The position numbers were made by a program, and so were the translations under genes. Positions 32,748 through 41,454 of a DNA stretch of 64,000 nt are shown in pieces. The first letter of the stretch is position 1. Each line of letters starts with the position of its first letter. The notes beneath the pieces were generated by a model. The model did no database searches. It was not told the DNA's origin and saw only the letters and a list, made by a program, of their open reading frames with translations. Source of the stretch: CAIKBL01 sp050247235 (GTDB taxonomy: Bacteria; Pseudomonadota; Gammaproteobacteria; Ga0077536); NCBI GenBank assembly GCA_050247235.1, contig JBFWUN010000023.1, forward strand, positions 3,566 to 67,565. Direction: 5' to 3'.

Positions 32748-33776
32748 ATGAGCTCAACCCTGTCGCGCCGCCAGGTCCTGCACGCGCTTGCCGCGTGCGG
32801 CCTCGCGGGCGCGCTGCGGGCGGTCATCGCGAAGGAGGACGACGTGCATCTCTTCACGGATCCCGCGCTCGCGCGCTACGGTTTCGGCGACGGTCACCCG
32901 CTGGGCATCGATCGGCAGGGTGCCTTTCTCGACGAGGCCCAGGCCCAGGGACTCGTGGCGCGGGCCACGGTACGGCCCGGCCGGCTCGCGACGATGGCCG
33001 AACTCGCGCGCTTTCACGATTCGCGCTATGTCGATTTCGTTGCCACCGCGGAGGCGCGCGGCGTCGCACTGCTCGACGGTGGCGACACCCCCGTGTTTCC
33101 CGACCTGTTCGCCGCGAGCGCGCGCGTGGTCGGTACGGCGCTCGCCGCGCTCGACGACGTGATGGCGGGACGTGCCGTGCGCACCTTGCAGCCGATCGGC
33201 GGCCTGCATCATGCCGCGCGGGACCGCGCTGCGGGTTTCTGCGTGTTCAACGATCTCGGCGTCGTGGTCGAGACCCTGCGGCGGGAATACGGGATCCGAC
33301 GCGTGGCATACGTCGATATCGATGCTCACCACGGGGATGGGGTGTTCTACGCGTTCGAACGTGACCCGGACCTCATTCTCGCCGACATCCACCAGGACAG
33401 CCGCACGTTGTTTCCCGGCACCGGTCGTGCCGACGAAACCGGCCGTGACGCGGCGCGCGGCACCAAGCTCAATATCGAGATGCCGCCGCGCGCGGACGAC
33501 GCGTCGTTCCGTCGCGCGTGGGAGGCCGTGGAGGCGCACCTTGCGCGCTTCGCGCCCGCGTTCATCATCTTCCAGTGCGGCGCGGACAGCCTGGAAGGAG
33601 ATCCGCTGGCGCAGCTCGGCTACACCCACGAGGCGCACGCACACGCCGCGCGCCGCCTGCGCGACCTGGCCGAACGATATGCGGAGGGACGACTGATGGC
33701 GTTCGGCGGCGGCGGCTACGACCGGCGCAATCTGGGGCTCGCGTGGAGCTCGGTATTGCGCGAACTGCTGGGCTGA
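32748..33776 (+). CDS. Histone deacetylase-fold hydrolase with possible Tat signal
   Basis: This 342-residue arginase/deacetylase-fold enzyme has LHHAARDRAAGFCVFNDLG, VAYVDIDAHHGDGVFYAF (zinc Asp/His) and IFQCGADSLEGDPLAQLGYT (zinc Asp). It ends with the catalytic-Tyr motif GGGGYD, as in AcuC-like and acetylpolyamine amidohydrolases. The first 28 residues (SRRQVLHALAACGLAGAL) look like a twin-arginine signal and precede the normal start of the fold. That suggests export of a protein family that is usually cytoplasmic. It converges on the copper ATPase with nine bases between stops. Confidence 0.9.
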   Translation: MSSTLSRRQVLHALAACGLAGALRAVIAKEDDVHLFTDPALARYGFGDGHPLGIDRQGAFLDEAQAQGLVARATVRPGRLATMAELARFHDSRYVDFVATAEARGVALLDGGDTPVFPDLFAASARVVGTALAALDDVMAGRAVRTLQPIGGLHHAARDRAAGFCVFNDLGVVVETLRREYGIRRVAYVDIDAHHGDGVFYAFERDPDLILADIHQDSRTLFPGTGRADETGRDAARGTKLNIEMPPRADDASFRRAWEAVEAHLARFAPAFIIFQCGADSLEGDPLAQLGYTHEAHAHAARRLRDLAERYAEGRLMAFGGGGYDRRNLGLAWSSVLRELLG

Positions 33777-33785
33777 TCCTGGGCG

Positions 33786-36131
33786 TCAGAGTCGCGTGCG
33801 GTTCAGCCGCAGCGCGTTGCCGATCACCGACACGGAGCTCAGGCTCATCGCGAACGCCGCGAGCATCGGTGACAGCAGCCACCCCGTGAACGGGTACAGC
33901 AGGCCGGCCGCAAGCGGAATGCCGAGCGCGTTGTAGAGGAACGCGAACAGCAGGTTCTGGCGCATGTTCCGCACGGTCGCCGCCGACAGCGCGCGCGCGG
34001 TGACGATATCGCGCAGATCGCCGTGCAGCAGGGTTACCGCGGCGCTGTTCAGCGCGACGTCGGTGCCGCTGCCCATCGCGATTCCGACATCCGCCTGGGC
34101 GAGCGCCGGCGCATCGTTGCTGCCGTCACCGGCCATCGCGACGACCTTGCCGCGCGCCTGGAGCGCGCGCACGAGTTCGAGCTTGGACACCGGAGTCATG
34201 CCGCCGTGCACCGCCGCGAAGGGCAGGCCGGCAGCGACCGCGTGCGCCGTCCGTTCGTCGTCTCCCGACGCGAGGACGAGTTCGAGGCCGCTGGCGGCGA
34301 GTCGCGCAAGGGCTTCGCCGGTCGTCGGCTTGAGCGGATCATGGATGGCCACCAGGCCGATGAGCGTGGCCTCGCGCGCGACGTACGTGACGCTCGCGCC
34401 GCGTTCCCGGGCCGTGTGCGCGGGACCGTCGAGCGCCGACACGTCGATGCCCGACTCCCCCAGCAGCGCGGCGTTGCCGACGCGAACGACCGCACCCTCC
34501 ACCCGGCCGGTCATTCCGCGCCCGACGAATGCGCGAAAGTCCTCGACGAACGGCACGGAGATCCCGCGGGACTGCGCCGCGCGGACCACCGCCCCGGCCA
34601 GCGGGTGCTCGCTGCCCGCGGCCACCGCGGCGGCGAGGCGCAGCACCTCGTCGGGGGTGATCTCCGCGCAGCGTTCGATCGATTCGAGAGACGGCTTGCC
34701 GACAGTCAGCGTCCCGGTCTTGTCGAGCACGAGTGTGTCGACATCGCCGAGGCGCTCGATCGCAACGGCATCGCGAAACAGCACACCCGCCAGGGCGCCC
34801 CGCCCCGACGCCACCATGACGGACATCGGCGTCGCCAGCCCCAGTGCGCACGGACAGGCAACGATCAGCACCGCCACGGCGTTGACGAGCGCGAACGGCC
34901 AGCTCGGGGCCGGACCGAACACCCCCCAGCCCACGAACGTCAGCGCGGCAACTGCAACGACACCCAGGACGAAATGGCCCGCGATTGCGTCCGCCAGCCG
35001 TTGCATCGGCGCCTTCGAGCGCTGCGCGGCCGCAACCAGCTGGACGATCCGCGCGAGCATGGTTTCGGCACCGATCTTCTCGGCGCGCATCACGAACGTG
35101 CCGTCGACGTTCACCGTGGCGCCGATCACGCGCGCCCCCATCCGGCGCGCCTGGGGCAGCGGCTCGCCGGTCAGCATGGATTCGTCCAGCGCGCCCGCGC
35201 CCTTGACGATGAGACCGTCCACCGGCACCCGTTCACCCGGCCGGATCCGCAGCCGATCCCCGTGCCGGATCTCGTCGAGCGGCACGTCGCTCTCCACCCC
35301 GTCGGCGGCCACCCGGCGCGCGGTGCGCGGTGCGAGTTCGAGCAGCGCGCGAATCGCGTCCGACGTGCGCGCCCGCGCCTTCAGCTCGAGGATCTGTCCG
35401 AGCAGGGTCAGCGACACGATTGTCGCGGCCGCCTCGAAATAGACGGGGACGCGCCCCATCGCACGGAACACCGCGGGGATCATGCCCGGGAACACCGTCG
35501 CCACCGCGCTGAACGCGAATGCGGTACCGACGCCGAGCCCGATCAGGGTCCACATGTTCGGGTGACCGCTTCGCAGCGACTGCACACAGCGACGGAACAC
35601 GGGTTGCCCTGCCCACCCGACCACCGGGAGCGTGAGCAATCCCTCGAGCCATGGCTGCACTTCGGGCGCGACGAGCGGCCACGCGTGCGCGCCCATCGCG
35701 AGCACCACCACGGCCAGGGTCAGCGGCAATGTCCGCCAGAAACGTGCCCGAAAATCGGCGAGTTCGGCCGCGCCGGCGTCGTCCTGCGCAGACGGCATCA
35801 GCGGCTCGAGGCTCATGCCGCACAGCGGACAGTCGTCGAACGTTGCGCTGACGATCTCCGGATGCATCGGGCATGTGTAGCCGCTCGCCGACGGCGGCGG
35901 GGTCGCGGGGCGGGGTGGTGGCGTCGCCGGGTTCGCGAGGTGGTACTCCGGCGCCGCGGCGAATTTCGCGAGGCAACCGGCGCAGCAGAACCGATAGGTC
36001 TGGCCGGCGTGTTCGAAGTGATGCGGCGACGCGGGCTTCACGGTCATGCCGCACACCGGATCGCGCCACACGGAGTCGTCGTTCGCCGGTGTCACGGAGG
36101 GCGGGGGGCTGGTGGGCGAAGACTGGATCAT
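33786..36131 (-). CDS. Copper-translocating P1B-type ATPase with YHS and heavy-metal-binding domains
   Basis: This 781-residue copper exporter begins with a YHS-type domain (WRDPVCGMTV, RFCCAGCLAKF, about residues 22-65). A YTCPMHPEI...CPLCGMSLEP heavy-metal-binding module follows (about 84-112). Eight helices follow, with the CPC ion site in IVACPCALGLATP, then DKTGTLT (phosphorylation), GSEHPLA and GDGSNDAPALA. In that hinge motif Ser replaces the common Ile. It lacks the ferredoxin-like HMA domains of CopA and resembles CopB/CopF-type exporters. No regulator lies beside it. Confidence 0.94.
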   Translation of the reverse strand: MIQSSPTSPPPSVTPANDDSVWRDPVCGMTVKPASPHHFEHAGQTYRFCCAGCLAKFAAAPEYHLANPATPPPRPATPPPSASGYTCPMHPEIVSATFDDCPLCGMSLEPLMPSAQDDAGAAELADFRARFWRTLPLTLAVVVLAMGAHAWPLVAPEVQPWLEGLLTLPVVGWAGQPVFRRCVQSLRSGHPNMWTLIGLGVGTAFAFSAVATVFPGMIPAVFRAMGRVPVYFEAAATIVSLTLLGQILELKARARTSDAIRALLELAPRTARRVAADGVESDVPLDEIRHGDRLRIRPGERVPVDGLIVKGAGALDESMLTGEPLPQARRMGARVIGATVNVDGTFVMRAEKIGAETMLARIVQLVAAAQRSKAPMQRLADAIAGHFVLGVVAVAALTFVGWGVFGPAPSWPFALVNAVAVLIVACPCALGLATPMSVMVASGRGALAGVLFRDAVAIERLGDVDTLVLDKTGTLTVGKPSLESIERCAEITPDEVLRLAAAVAAGSEHPLAGAVVRAAQSRGISVPFVEDFRAFVGRGMTGRVEGAVVRVGNAALLGESGIDVSALDGPAHTARERGASVTYVAREATLIGLVAIHDPLKPTTGEALARLAASGLELVLASGDDERTAHAVAAGLPFAAVHGGMTPVSKLELVRALQARGKVVAMAGDGSNDAPALAQADVGIAMGSGTDVALNSAAVTLLHGDLRDIVTARALSAATVRNMRQNLLFAFLYNALGIPLAAGLLYPFTGWLLSPMLAAFAMSLSSVSVIGNALRLNRTRL

Positions 36132-36295
36132 GCGGTGCGCTCGTACCTCGTGGGCATTATGCCGCGAAGCGCATCAGGTCGAACCACGATCCGCCGTTGA
36201 GCATCCTGGATCCGGGCACGCTCGCGGACGGACGAAGTTCTTGGCCGCCCGGGGCCCCGGGTGACCGGCGACGTGTCGCGCGTCCCGCTACGGCC

Positions 36296-37249
36296 TCAGG
36301 GCCAGTGGCCCGTCTCCAAGGTGGCCGGAGACCAGTCACGGAACGTGCACGCCAACGGCATTGCGCCGCGCAGCCAGACCCCTGCCTCGGGATGCAGGCG
36401 CCAGCCGCGCTCCGCACCGTCGAACCCGGCGACGTCCGCCGGGTTCCACAGGATTTCCGCGCGGCCCGTCAGCATCAGCAGGTCGCCGGTCTCGAAGTCC
36501 GGAAACAGCACGCCGGCATACGGGTGTATCACCAGGTTGCCCAGCGTCATGAACAGGTGGTTGCCCGCGAAGTCAGGCACGCGCAGTGCGCCGGAAGGTT
36601 CGACACGCACGAAACCCGCGCGCCCGCCACGATGCGAGACGTCGCTGCCCGGCGGCCGGTCGTCGCCCGCGGGCGCGTGGGATGCGACGAAGCACGTGTC
36701 TGCGCGCGCGACGAGTGCGCGGGCGTCGTCATCGAGGACGCTCAACGACTCGATCCGCGGAGTCGCCGGCGGCGTTCGTGCGGCAGCGGGGACGACGTCG
36801 CGCGACTGGATGTATTTCGGACAGTTGCCGCAGTTCTGATCGACCCTCACATTGAATCCCGCGTCGTCGATTCGCGTGATCCGCCCGTTCGCGCGATTGC
36901 GCCGGCGGGTCGGAAACTCGAGCCCGAGCAGTCCGAGTGGCGCCCCGACTGCAAGGATCTCCGCGAGCGGATCCCCGGGCAGCGGCCGCGCCGCGATCCG
37001 GATCGTCCGCGCATCCGGCGCCCGCACGAAGCCGGGGATGCCGGCAAGGACGGAGGCCCAGGGCCGGCCGCGGGTGTCCACGGCGCCGACGAACAGCCAC
37101 GGCAGCTGCGCAAAGAAGGCGTCGTAGTAGTCGGGCATCTCCACCCGCACCATCCGCCGGGCGGCCCACGTCATGCGGTCCGCGATGTCGAGCCGCGCGT
37201 GCACCGCGCGTTCGCCCGGGTGGAACAACGAAGGCGTCGTATCGTCCAT
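36296..37249 (-). CDS. Pyridoxamine 5'-phosphate oxidase-related FMN-binding protein
   Basis: This 317-residue protein contains a split-barrel fold of the PPOX family. It has YDAFFAQLPWLFVGAVDTRGRPWAS, GNHLFMTLGNLVIHPYAGVLFPDFETGD, and a cysteine pair in QNCGNCPKYIQ. It resembles large PPOX-class proteins that carry two half-barrels. The reaction is unknown, and a flavin-dependent oxidoreductase is likely. The downstream gap toward the copper ATPase (36132-36295) contains a CCCGGGGCCCCGGG palindrome near 36248 and nothing coding. Confidence 0.85.
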   Translation of the reverse strand: MDDTTPSLFHPGERAVHARLDIADRMTWAARRMVRVEMPDYYDAFFAQLPWLFVGAVDTRGRPWASVLAGIPGFVRAPDARTIRIAARPLPGDPLAEILAVGAPLGLLGLEFPTRRRNRANGRITRIDDAGFNVRVDQNCGNCPKYIQSRDVVPAAARTPPATPRIESLSVLDDDARALVARADTCFVASHAPAGDDRPPGSDVSHRGGRAGFVRVEPSGALRVPDFAGNHLFMTLGNLVIHPYAGVLFPDFETGDLLMLTGRAEILWNPADVAGFDGAERGWRLHPEAGVWLRGAMPLACTFRDWSPATLETGHWP

Positions 37250-37291
37250 GCCGGCATTATGGTCGATCAGCGCACCGGTGCCAGCGTGTCC

Positions 37292-37335
37292 GCGCGAGGA
37301 TTTCCGGCGTATCGTGAGCGCGAGGATTTCCGGCG
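37292..37335. repeat. 18-bp direct repeat, 26-bp period, upstream of the SDR gene
   Basis: GCGCGAGGATTTCCGGCG occurs at 37292-37309 and again at 37318-37335, so the copies start 26 bases apart. They lie between the divergent PPOX-type and SDR genes. Two identical sites on nearly the same helix face could bind a regulator. A recent small duplication is the simple alternative. Confidence 0.75.
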
Positions 37336-37382
37336 CGCGAACCCGCGAACGGCCCCCGACCCCAATCCGACAGGAGGTATGC

Positions 37383-38153
37383 ATGTCCCTGAGCGGCAGA
37401 ACCGCACTCGTGACCGGCGGCGGCCGCGGCATCGGTCGCGCGATCGCGCTGGCACTCGCCGAAGACGGCGCGGATATCGCAGTGAACTACCGGCGCGATG
37501 ACGATGAAGCCGCGAGGACCGTCGCGGCGATCCGCGCGCTTGGCCGCCGGGCCGAGGCGTATCGCGCCTCGGTGGACGATCCCGCCGCGGCCACTGCGAT
37601 GCTTGCGCGCATCCACGCGGAACTCGGGCCCATCTCCATCCTGGTCAACAACGCCGGCATCGCGAGCCGTGGCCAGACCGTCGCGGACACCGATCCCGCG
37701 GAGATGATGCGTGTGGTCGGGGTGCACGCATTCGCGCCGTTCTTCCTGTCGAAGCTCGTGCTGCCGCAAATGCGGACGTGTGCGCGCGGCGACATCATCT
37801 TCATCTCGAGCATTGCCACGCTGTCCCACGCGGCACGCGGTGCGCCGTACAACATGGGCAAGGCCGCGATGGAGGCACTCGCGTTCACGCTCGCGAAGGA
37901 GGAGACGCGGAATCGCATCTACGTGAACGTCGTCGCACCGCCGCTCACCGATACCGAGATGGGGCAGCGGCTCGCGAAGGCACGCGGCGTGGCGGAGTTC
38001 CACGACCTGGACGCCTCCGCACCGTTTGGCCGGATGTGCGTGCCGGAGGACATCGCGAACGTGGTGCGCTTCCTCGTGTCGCCGGTCAACTCTTACGTGT
38101 CCGGGGAGAAGATCACGGTGCACGGCGGCGGCGCGCAGCCGGGGATCGTGTAA
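37383..38153 (+). CDS. Short-chain dehydrogenase/reductase (3-oxoacyl-ACP reductase-like)
   Basis: This 256-residue classical SDR has the TGGGRGIG cofactor motif (residues 12-19) and NNAG near residue 90. The catalytic Ser lies in SSIAT and the YNMGK (YxxxK) motif near 158. The acidic/basic pattern after the second strand (NYRRDDD) favours NADP. Ser/Tyr/Lys/Asn are all present. The substrate is unknown; FabG-like is the closest general class. The ATG follows an ACAGGAGGT site. Confidence 0.9.
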   Translation: MSLSGRTALVTGGGRGIGRAIALALAEDGADIAVNYRRDDDEAARTVAAIRALGRRAEAYRASVDDPAAATAMLARIHAELGPISILVNNAGIASRGQTVADTDPAEMMRVVGVHAFAPFFLSKLVLPQMRTCARGDIIFISSIATLSHAARGAPYNMGKAAMEALAFTLAKEETRNRIYVNVVAPPLTDTEMGQRLAKARGVAEFHDLDASAPFGRMCVPEDIANVVRFLVSPVNSYVSGEKITVHGGGAQPGIV

Positions 38154-38215
38154 CGCGATCCACGTCTGCCGATGCCGCGGTCAACCCTCATCTCCTGCCG
38201 GCCGGGTTCGCGCGC

Positions 38216-38755
38216 ATGCCGCTGACTGAACCCGACATCGGACGCCTGCTGACCGCGATTGAGTTCGCGGCACACAAGCACCGCGATCAGCGCCGCAAGG
38301 ATCCGGAGGCTTCTCCCTACATCAACCACCCGCTCGCGCTCGCCCACGTGCTGTGGCACGAAGGCGAGGTCCGCGATCCGGACGTGCTGATCGCGGCCGT
38401 CCTGCACGACACCATCGAAGACACCGAGACCTCGTACCAGGAACTGCGCGGGCAGTTCGGCGAGATCGTCGCGGACGTCGTGCTGGAAGTGACCGACACC
38501 AAGTGGCTGCAGAAGGCGTCGCGCAAGCGCCTGCAGATCGCCAAGGCCGCGCACGCCACCGAAGCCGCGCGCCTCGTCAAGATCGCCGACAAGATCTGCA
38601 ACCTGCGCGATATCGTCGCGCGCGCGCCGGCCGGCTGGACGCTCGAGCGCCAGCGCGAGTACTTTGAATGGGCCCGGTGCGTCGTCGACCAGCTGCGCGG
38701 GACGAATCTCAAGCTCGAGCGGCGCTTCGATCAGCTGTACGCGCAGCGGCCTTGA
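38216..38755 (+). CDS. HD-domain (p)ppGpp hydrolase-like protein
   Basis: This 179-residue stand-alone HD hydrolase resembles the hydrolase half of SpoT and MESH1-type small alarmone hydrolases. It has AAHKHRDQRRKD, YINHPLALAHVL (metal His), AAVLHDTIEDT (the HD pair) and KIADKICNLRDI. No synthetase, TGS or ACT domain is present. The likely reaction is hydrolysis of ppGpp or a related nucleotide. The first ATG giving a full domain is 38216, 62 bases after the SDR stop. No strong ribosome-binding site is visible. Confidence 0.87.
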   Translation: MPLTEPDIGRLLTAIEFAAHKHRDQRRKDPEASPYINHPLALAHVLWHEGEVRDPDVLIAAVLHDTIEDTETSYQELRGQFGEIVADVVLEVTDTKWLQKASRKRLQIAKAAHATEAARLVKIADKICNLRDIVARAPAGWTLERQREYFEWARCVVDQLRGTNLKLERRFDQLYAQRP

Positions 38756-38862
38756 GCCCGGGTGGGGGCAGGGGATACGTCCCGGTGGTTCAGCCGCGCA
38801 GATGCGCGCGGCACGCAATGACGGCGCCGGGCCGGCGGCCTGGCGGGAGATCAGGACGGAGT

Positions 38863-38938
<76 letters not shown>

Positions 38939-39068
38939 ACGCGGTGAGGGCGCGATTCTAACGGCATCGGGCGGGGAATGGCCAGCCCGAAATCGGCGGC
39001 CCGCGGGCCGTCGCTTGCCATTACACTAGCGCGGCCGAGCCCCCGGCACTGCCCGCGAGTCGCGACTG

Positions 39069-40034
39069 ATGGCCGCCGTCCTTCCGCAAGTTTCCTCTCC
39101 CTTCCGGTTTCCCGCGTTGACCCGCGGGCCGCTCCACACCTTGCAGGTCAATCTCGGCTATCGCTGCAACCAGGCGTGCACGCACTGCCATGTGGATGCG
39201 GGACCGGCGCGGACCGAGGAGATGCACCCCGCAACCGTCGACCTCGTACTCGAGTTCGCACGCCGGCGGCGGCCGCAGGTCCTGGATATCACGGGCGGCG
39301 CGCCGGAGCTCCATCCGCATTTCCGGCGCCTGGTGACGGCGGCGCGTGATCTCGGACTGGAGGTCATCGATCGCTGCAACCTGACCATCCTCGAGGAGCC
39401 GGGCCAGGAGGACCTCGCCGGGTTTCTCGCCGCGCACGCGGTGCGGGTGGTGGCGTCGCTGCCGTGCTATGGCGCGGACAACGTGGACCGCCAGCGTGGC
39501 AGGGGTGTGTTCGAGAAGAGTCTCCGCGGCCTCCGCCGGTTGAACGCGGCCGGTTTCGGCGGACCGGACGGGACGCACGTGCTCGACCTTGTCTACAACC
39601 CGGTCGGCGCGTTCCTGCCGCCGCCGCAGGCTGCGCTGGAAGCCACCTACCGGACCAGGCTGCGCGAGGATCACGGCGTCGAGTTCAGCCACCTGCTGAC
39701 GCTTGCCAACATGCCGATTGCCCGCTTCCGCCACGCGCTCGCCCGCGAGGGCCGTCTGGAGGCCTACCTGCAGCTGCTCCGCGACAACTTCTCTGCCGCG
39801 AACCTCGCGCACCTGATGTGCCGGAGTCTCGTCAGCGTGAGTTGGGAGGGTCACGTGCATGACTGCGACTTCAACCAGATGCTGAAGCTGCCGTTTGCAG
39901 CGCGCCCGCGTGCCACGCATCTCGCCGAGCTGCTCGATGCTCCGCTCGACGGTCTGCCGATCACGGTGCGGGATCACTGCTTCGGCTGCACCGCCGGGCA
40001 GGGCAGCAGCTGCGGCGGCGCACTGGAGCACTGA
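39069..40034 (+). CDS. arsS: Radical SAM protein ArsS (arsenosugar biosynthesis family)
   Basis: This 321-residue radical SAM enzyme has CNQACTHC (CxxxCxxC, about residues 33-40) near the N-terminus. Segments typical of the ArsS family follow: QVNLGYRCNQACTHCHVDAGP, DITGGAPELHPHFR, VVASLPCYGADNVDRQRG and YNPVGAFLPPPQ. A C-terminal extension has further cysteines (DHCFGCTAGQGSSC) for an auxiliary site. ArsS joins adenosine-derived carbon to dimethylarsenite. No arsM or ars genes are nearby, so arsenic chemistry is inferred from family alone. It is followed after seven bases by a fused transferase gene. Confidence 0.9.
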   Translation: MAAVLPQVSSPFRFPALTRGPLHTLQVNLGYRCNQACTHCHVDAGPARTEEMHPATVDLVLEFARRRRPQVLDITGGAPELHPHFRRLVTAARDLGLEVIDRCNLTILEEPGQEDLAGFLAAHAVRVVASLPCYGADNVDRQRGRGVFEKSLRGLRRLNAAGFGGPDGTHVLDLVYNPVGAFLPPPQAALEATYRTRLREDHGVEFSHLLTLANMPIARFRHALAREGRLEAYLQLLRDNFSAANLAHLMCRSLVSVSWEGHVHDCDFNQMLKLPFAARPRATHLAELLDAPLDGLPITVRDHCFGCTAGQGSSCGGALEH

Positions 40035-40041
40035 ACGGCCG

Positions 40042-41454
40042 GTGCGGATTCCCGCGATCTCGATCATCGTGCCGGCGCTTAACGAGGCCGCCGGCCTCGC
40101 GCGAAACCTGGCGCCGCTGCAGGCCTGGCGCGCGCGCGGTGATGAGGTGCTGCTGGTGGACGGCGGCAGCACGGACGGCACCCCCGCGATCGCGGCGCCG
40201 TCCGTGGACGCGGTCCTCGCAAGTCCTCCGGGGCGTGCGCGCCAGATGAACGCGGGCGCGCGCGCGAGCCGCGGGCACCTGCTGCTGTTCCTGCACGCGG
40301 ACACCACCCTGCCATCCGAGGCGCGCGCGCTGCTTGCACGGTTCGCGCGGCCCGACTGGCGCGGCTGGGGGCGTTTCGATGTGCGCCTGTCCGGCCGGCA
40401 TCCGCTGCTTCGGGTCGTCGAACGCGCGATGAACGTACGTTCCCGCGTGACCGGCATCGCAACCGGTGACCAGGCAATCTTCGTGAGCCGCGCGCTGTTC
40501 GACACCGTGGGTGGCTATCCGGACCAGCCGCTGATGGAGGACGTTGAACTCTCGGCGCGGCTGCGCGCGCGCGCCTGGCCCGAGTGCGTGCGCGCGCCGG
40601 TCATGACGTCCTCCCGGCGCTGGGAGGTGGACGGAATCGTGCGCACGATCGTCCGGATGTGGTGGTTTCGCTGGCAGTACTTTCGCGGCGCCGACGTGGC
40701 CGCGCTCGCCGCCCGTTACCGTCACACGCGGGAACGACCGGTGCACGCCGCGGGGCCTCCAGGAGAGGTGCAGGCAACCCGGCACGGGCGCGCGGCAGTG
40801 GTGGTGTTCGCGCGCCGGCCCATCCCGGGCGCAACGAAAACCCGGCTGGTGCCGGCGCTCGGCGCGGCAGGCGCCGCGCGGCTGTACGCCCGGCTGCTGG
40901 CGCGGACCTTGAACGAAGTCACGCGCGTGCCCGGCGTGCAGCGGTGCCTCTACGTGGATGACGCGGACGCAGTGCCGTGGTTCCGTGCGCGTCTGCCGGA
41001 AGACTGGCGGGTGCGGACGCAGCGGGGCGATACCCTCGGCGCCCGCATGTCCCAGGCGCTGACCGAGGTGCTCGCGGAACACCCGCGCGCAGTGCTGCTC
41101 GGATCTGACATCATCGATTTCGAGACCGCGCACGTGGTGGCCGCGCTGCAGGCCCTGGCCGGCGGTGACGAGGCCGTCGTCGCGCCGGCGGCCGACGGGG
41201 GTTACTGGCTGATCGGACTCCGACGCCCGTGTCCCACGCTGTTCGACGGGATCGGCTGGGGCACGCCGGAGGTGTACGCCGAAACCGTCCGCCGGCTGGC
41301 AGAGGCGGGGATGGGCTGGCGCGCGCTCGCCCGCTGCCACGACGTGGACACGCCGGACGACCTCGCAGCGCTCGCAGCGCTGCTCGATCGTTCAGCGCGT
41401 GCGCCGCTGCTCGCGGGCGAGTTCGGCGCAGAACTGTTCTACCCGGCGCAGTGA
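40042..41454 (+). CDS. Fused GT2 glycosyltransferase / DUF2064 transferase (radical-SAM associated)
   Basis: This 470-residue two-domain protein has a family-2-like transferase in residues 1-225. It has ISIIVPALNEAAGL, VDGGSTDGT, LLLFLHADTTLP and GDQAIFVSRALFDTVGGYP. Residues about 250-470 form a DUF2064 domain with VVVFARRPIPGATKTRLVPALG, LLGSDIIDF and DGGYWLIGL. These correspond to the transferases called 2 and 1 of the radical-SAM/selenodomain-associated set, here joined in one gene. GTG 40042, just after the arsS stop, is taken as start. Its last 63 bases overlap the convergent PilZ gene. Confidence 0.9.
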   Translation: MRIPAISIIVPALNEAAGLARNLAPLQAWRARGDEVLLVDGGSTDGTPAIAAPSVDAVLASPPGRARQMNAGARASRGHLLLFLHADTTLPSEARALLARFARPDWRGWGRFDVRLSGRHPLLRVVERAMNVRSRVTGIATGDQAIFVSRALFDTVGGYPDQPLMEDVELSARLRARAWPECVRAPVMTSSRRWEVDGIVRTIVRMWWFRWQYFRGADVAALAARYRHTRERPVHAAGPPGEVQATRHGRAAVVVFARRPIPGATKTRLVPALGAAGAARLYARLLARTLNEVTRVPGVQRCLYVDDADAVPWFRARLPEDWRVRTQRGDTLGARMSQALTEVLAEHPRAVLLGSDIIDFETAHVVAALQALAGGDEAVVAPAADGGYWLIGLRRPCPTLFDGIGWGTPEVYAETVRRLAEAGMGWRALARCHDVDTPDDLAALAALLDRSARAPLLAGEFGAELFYPAQ

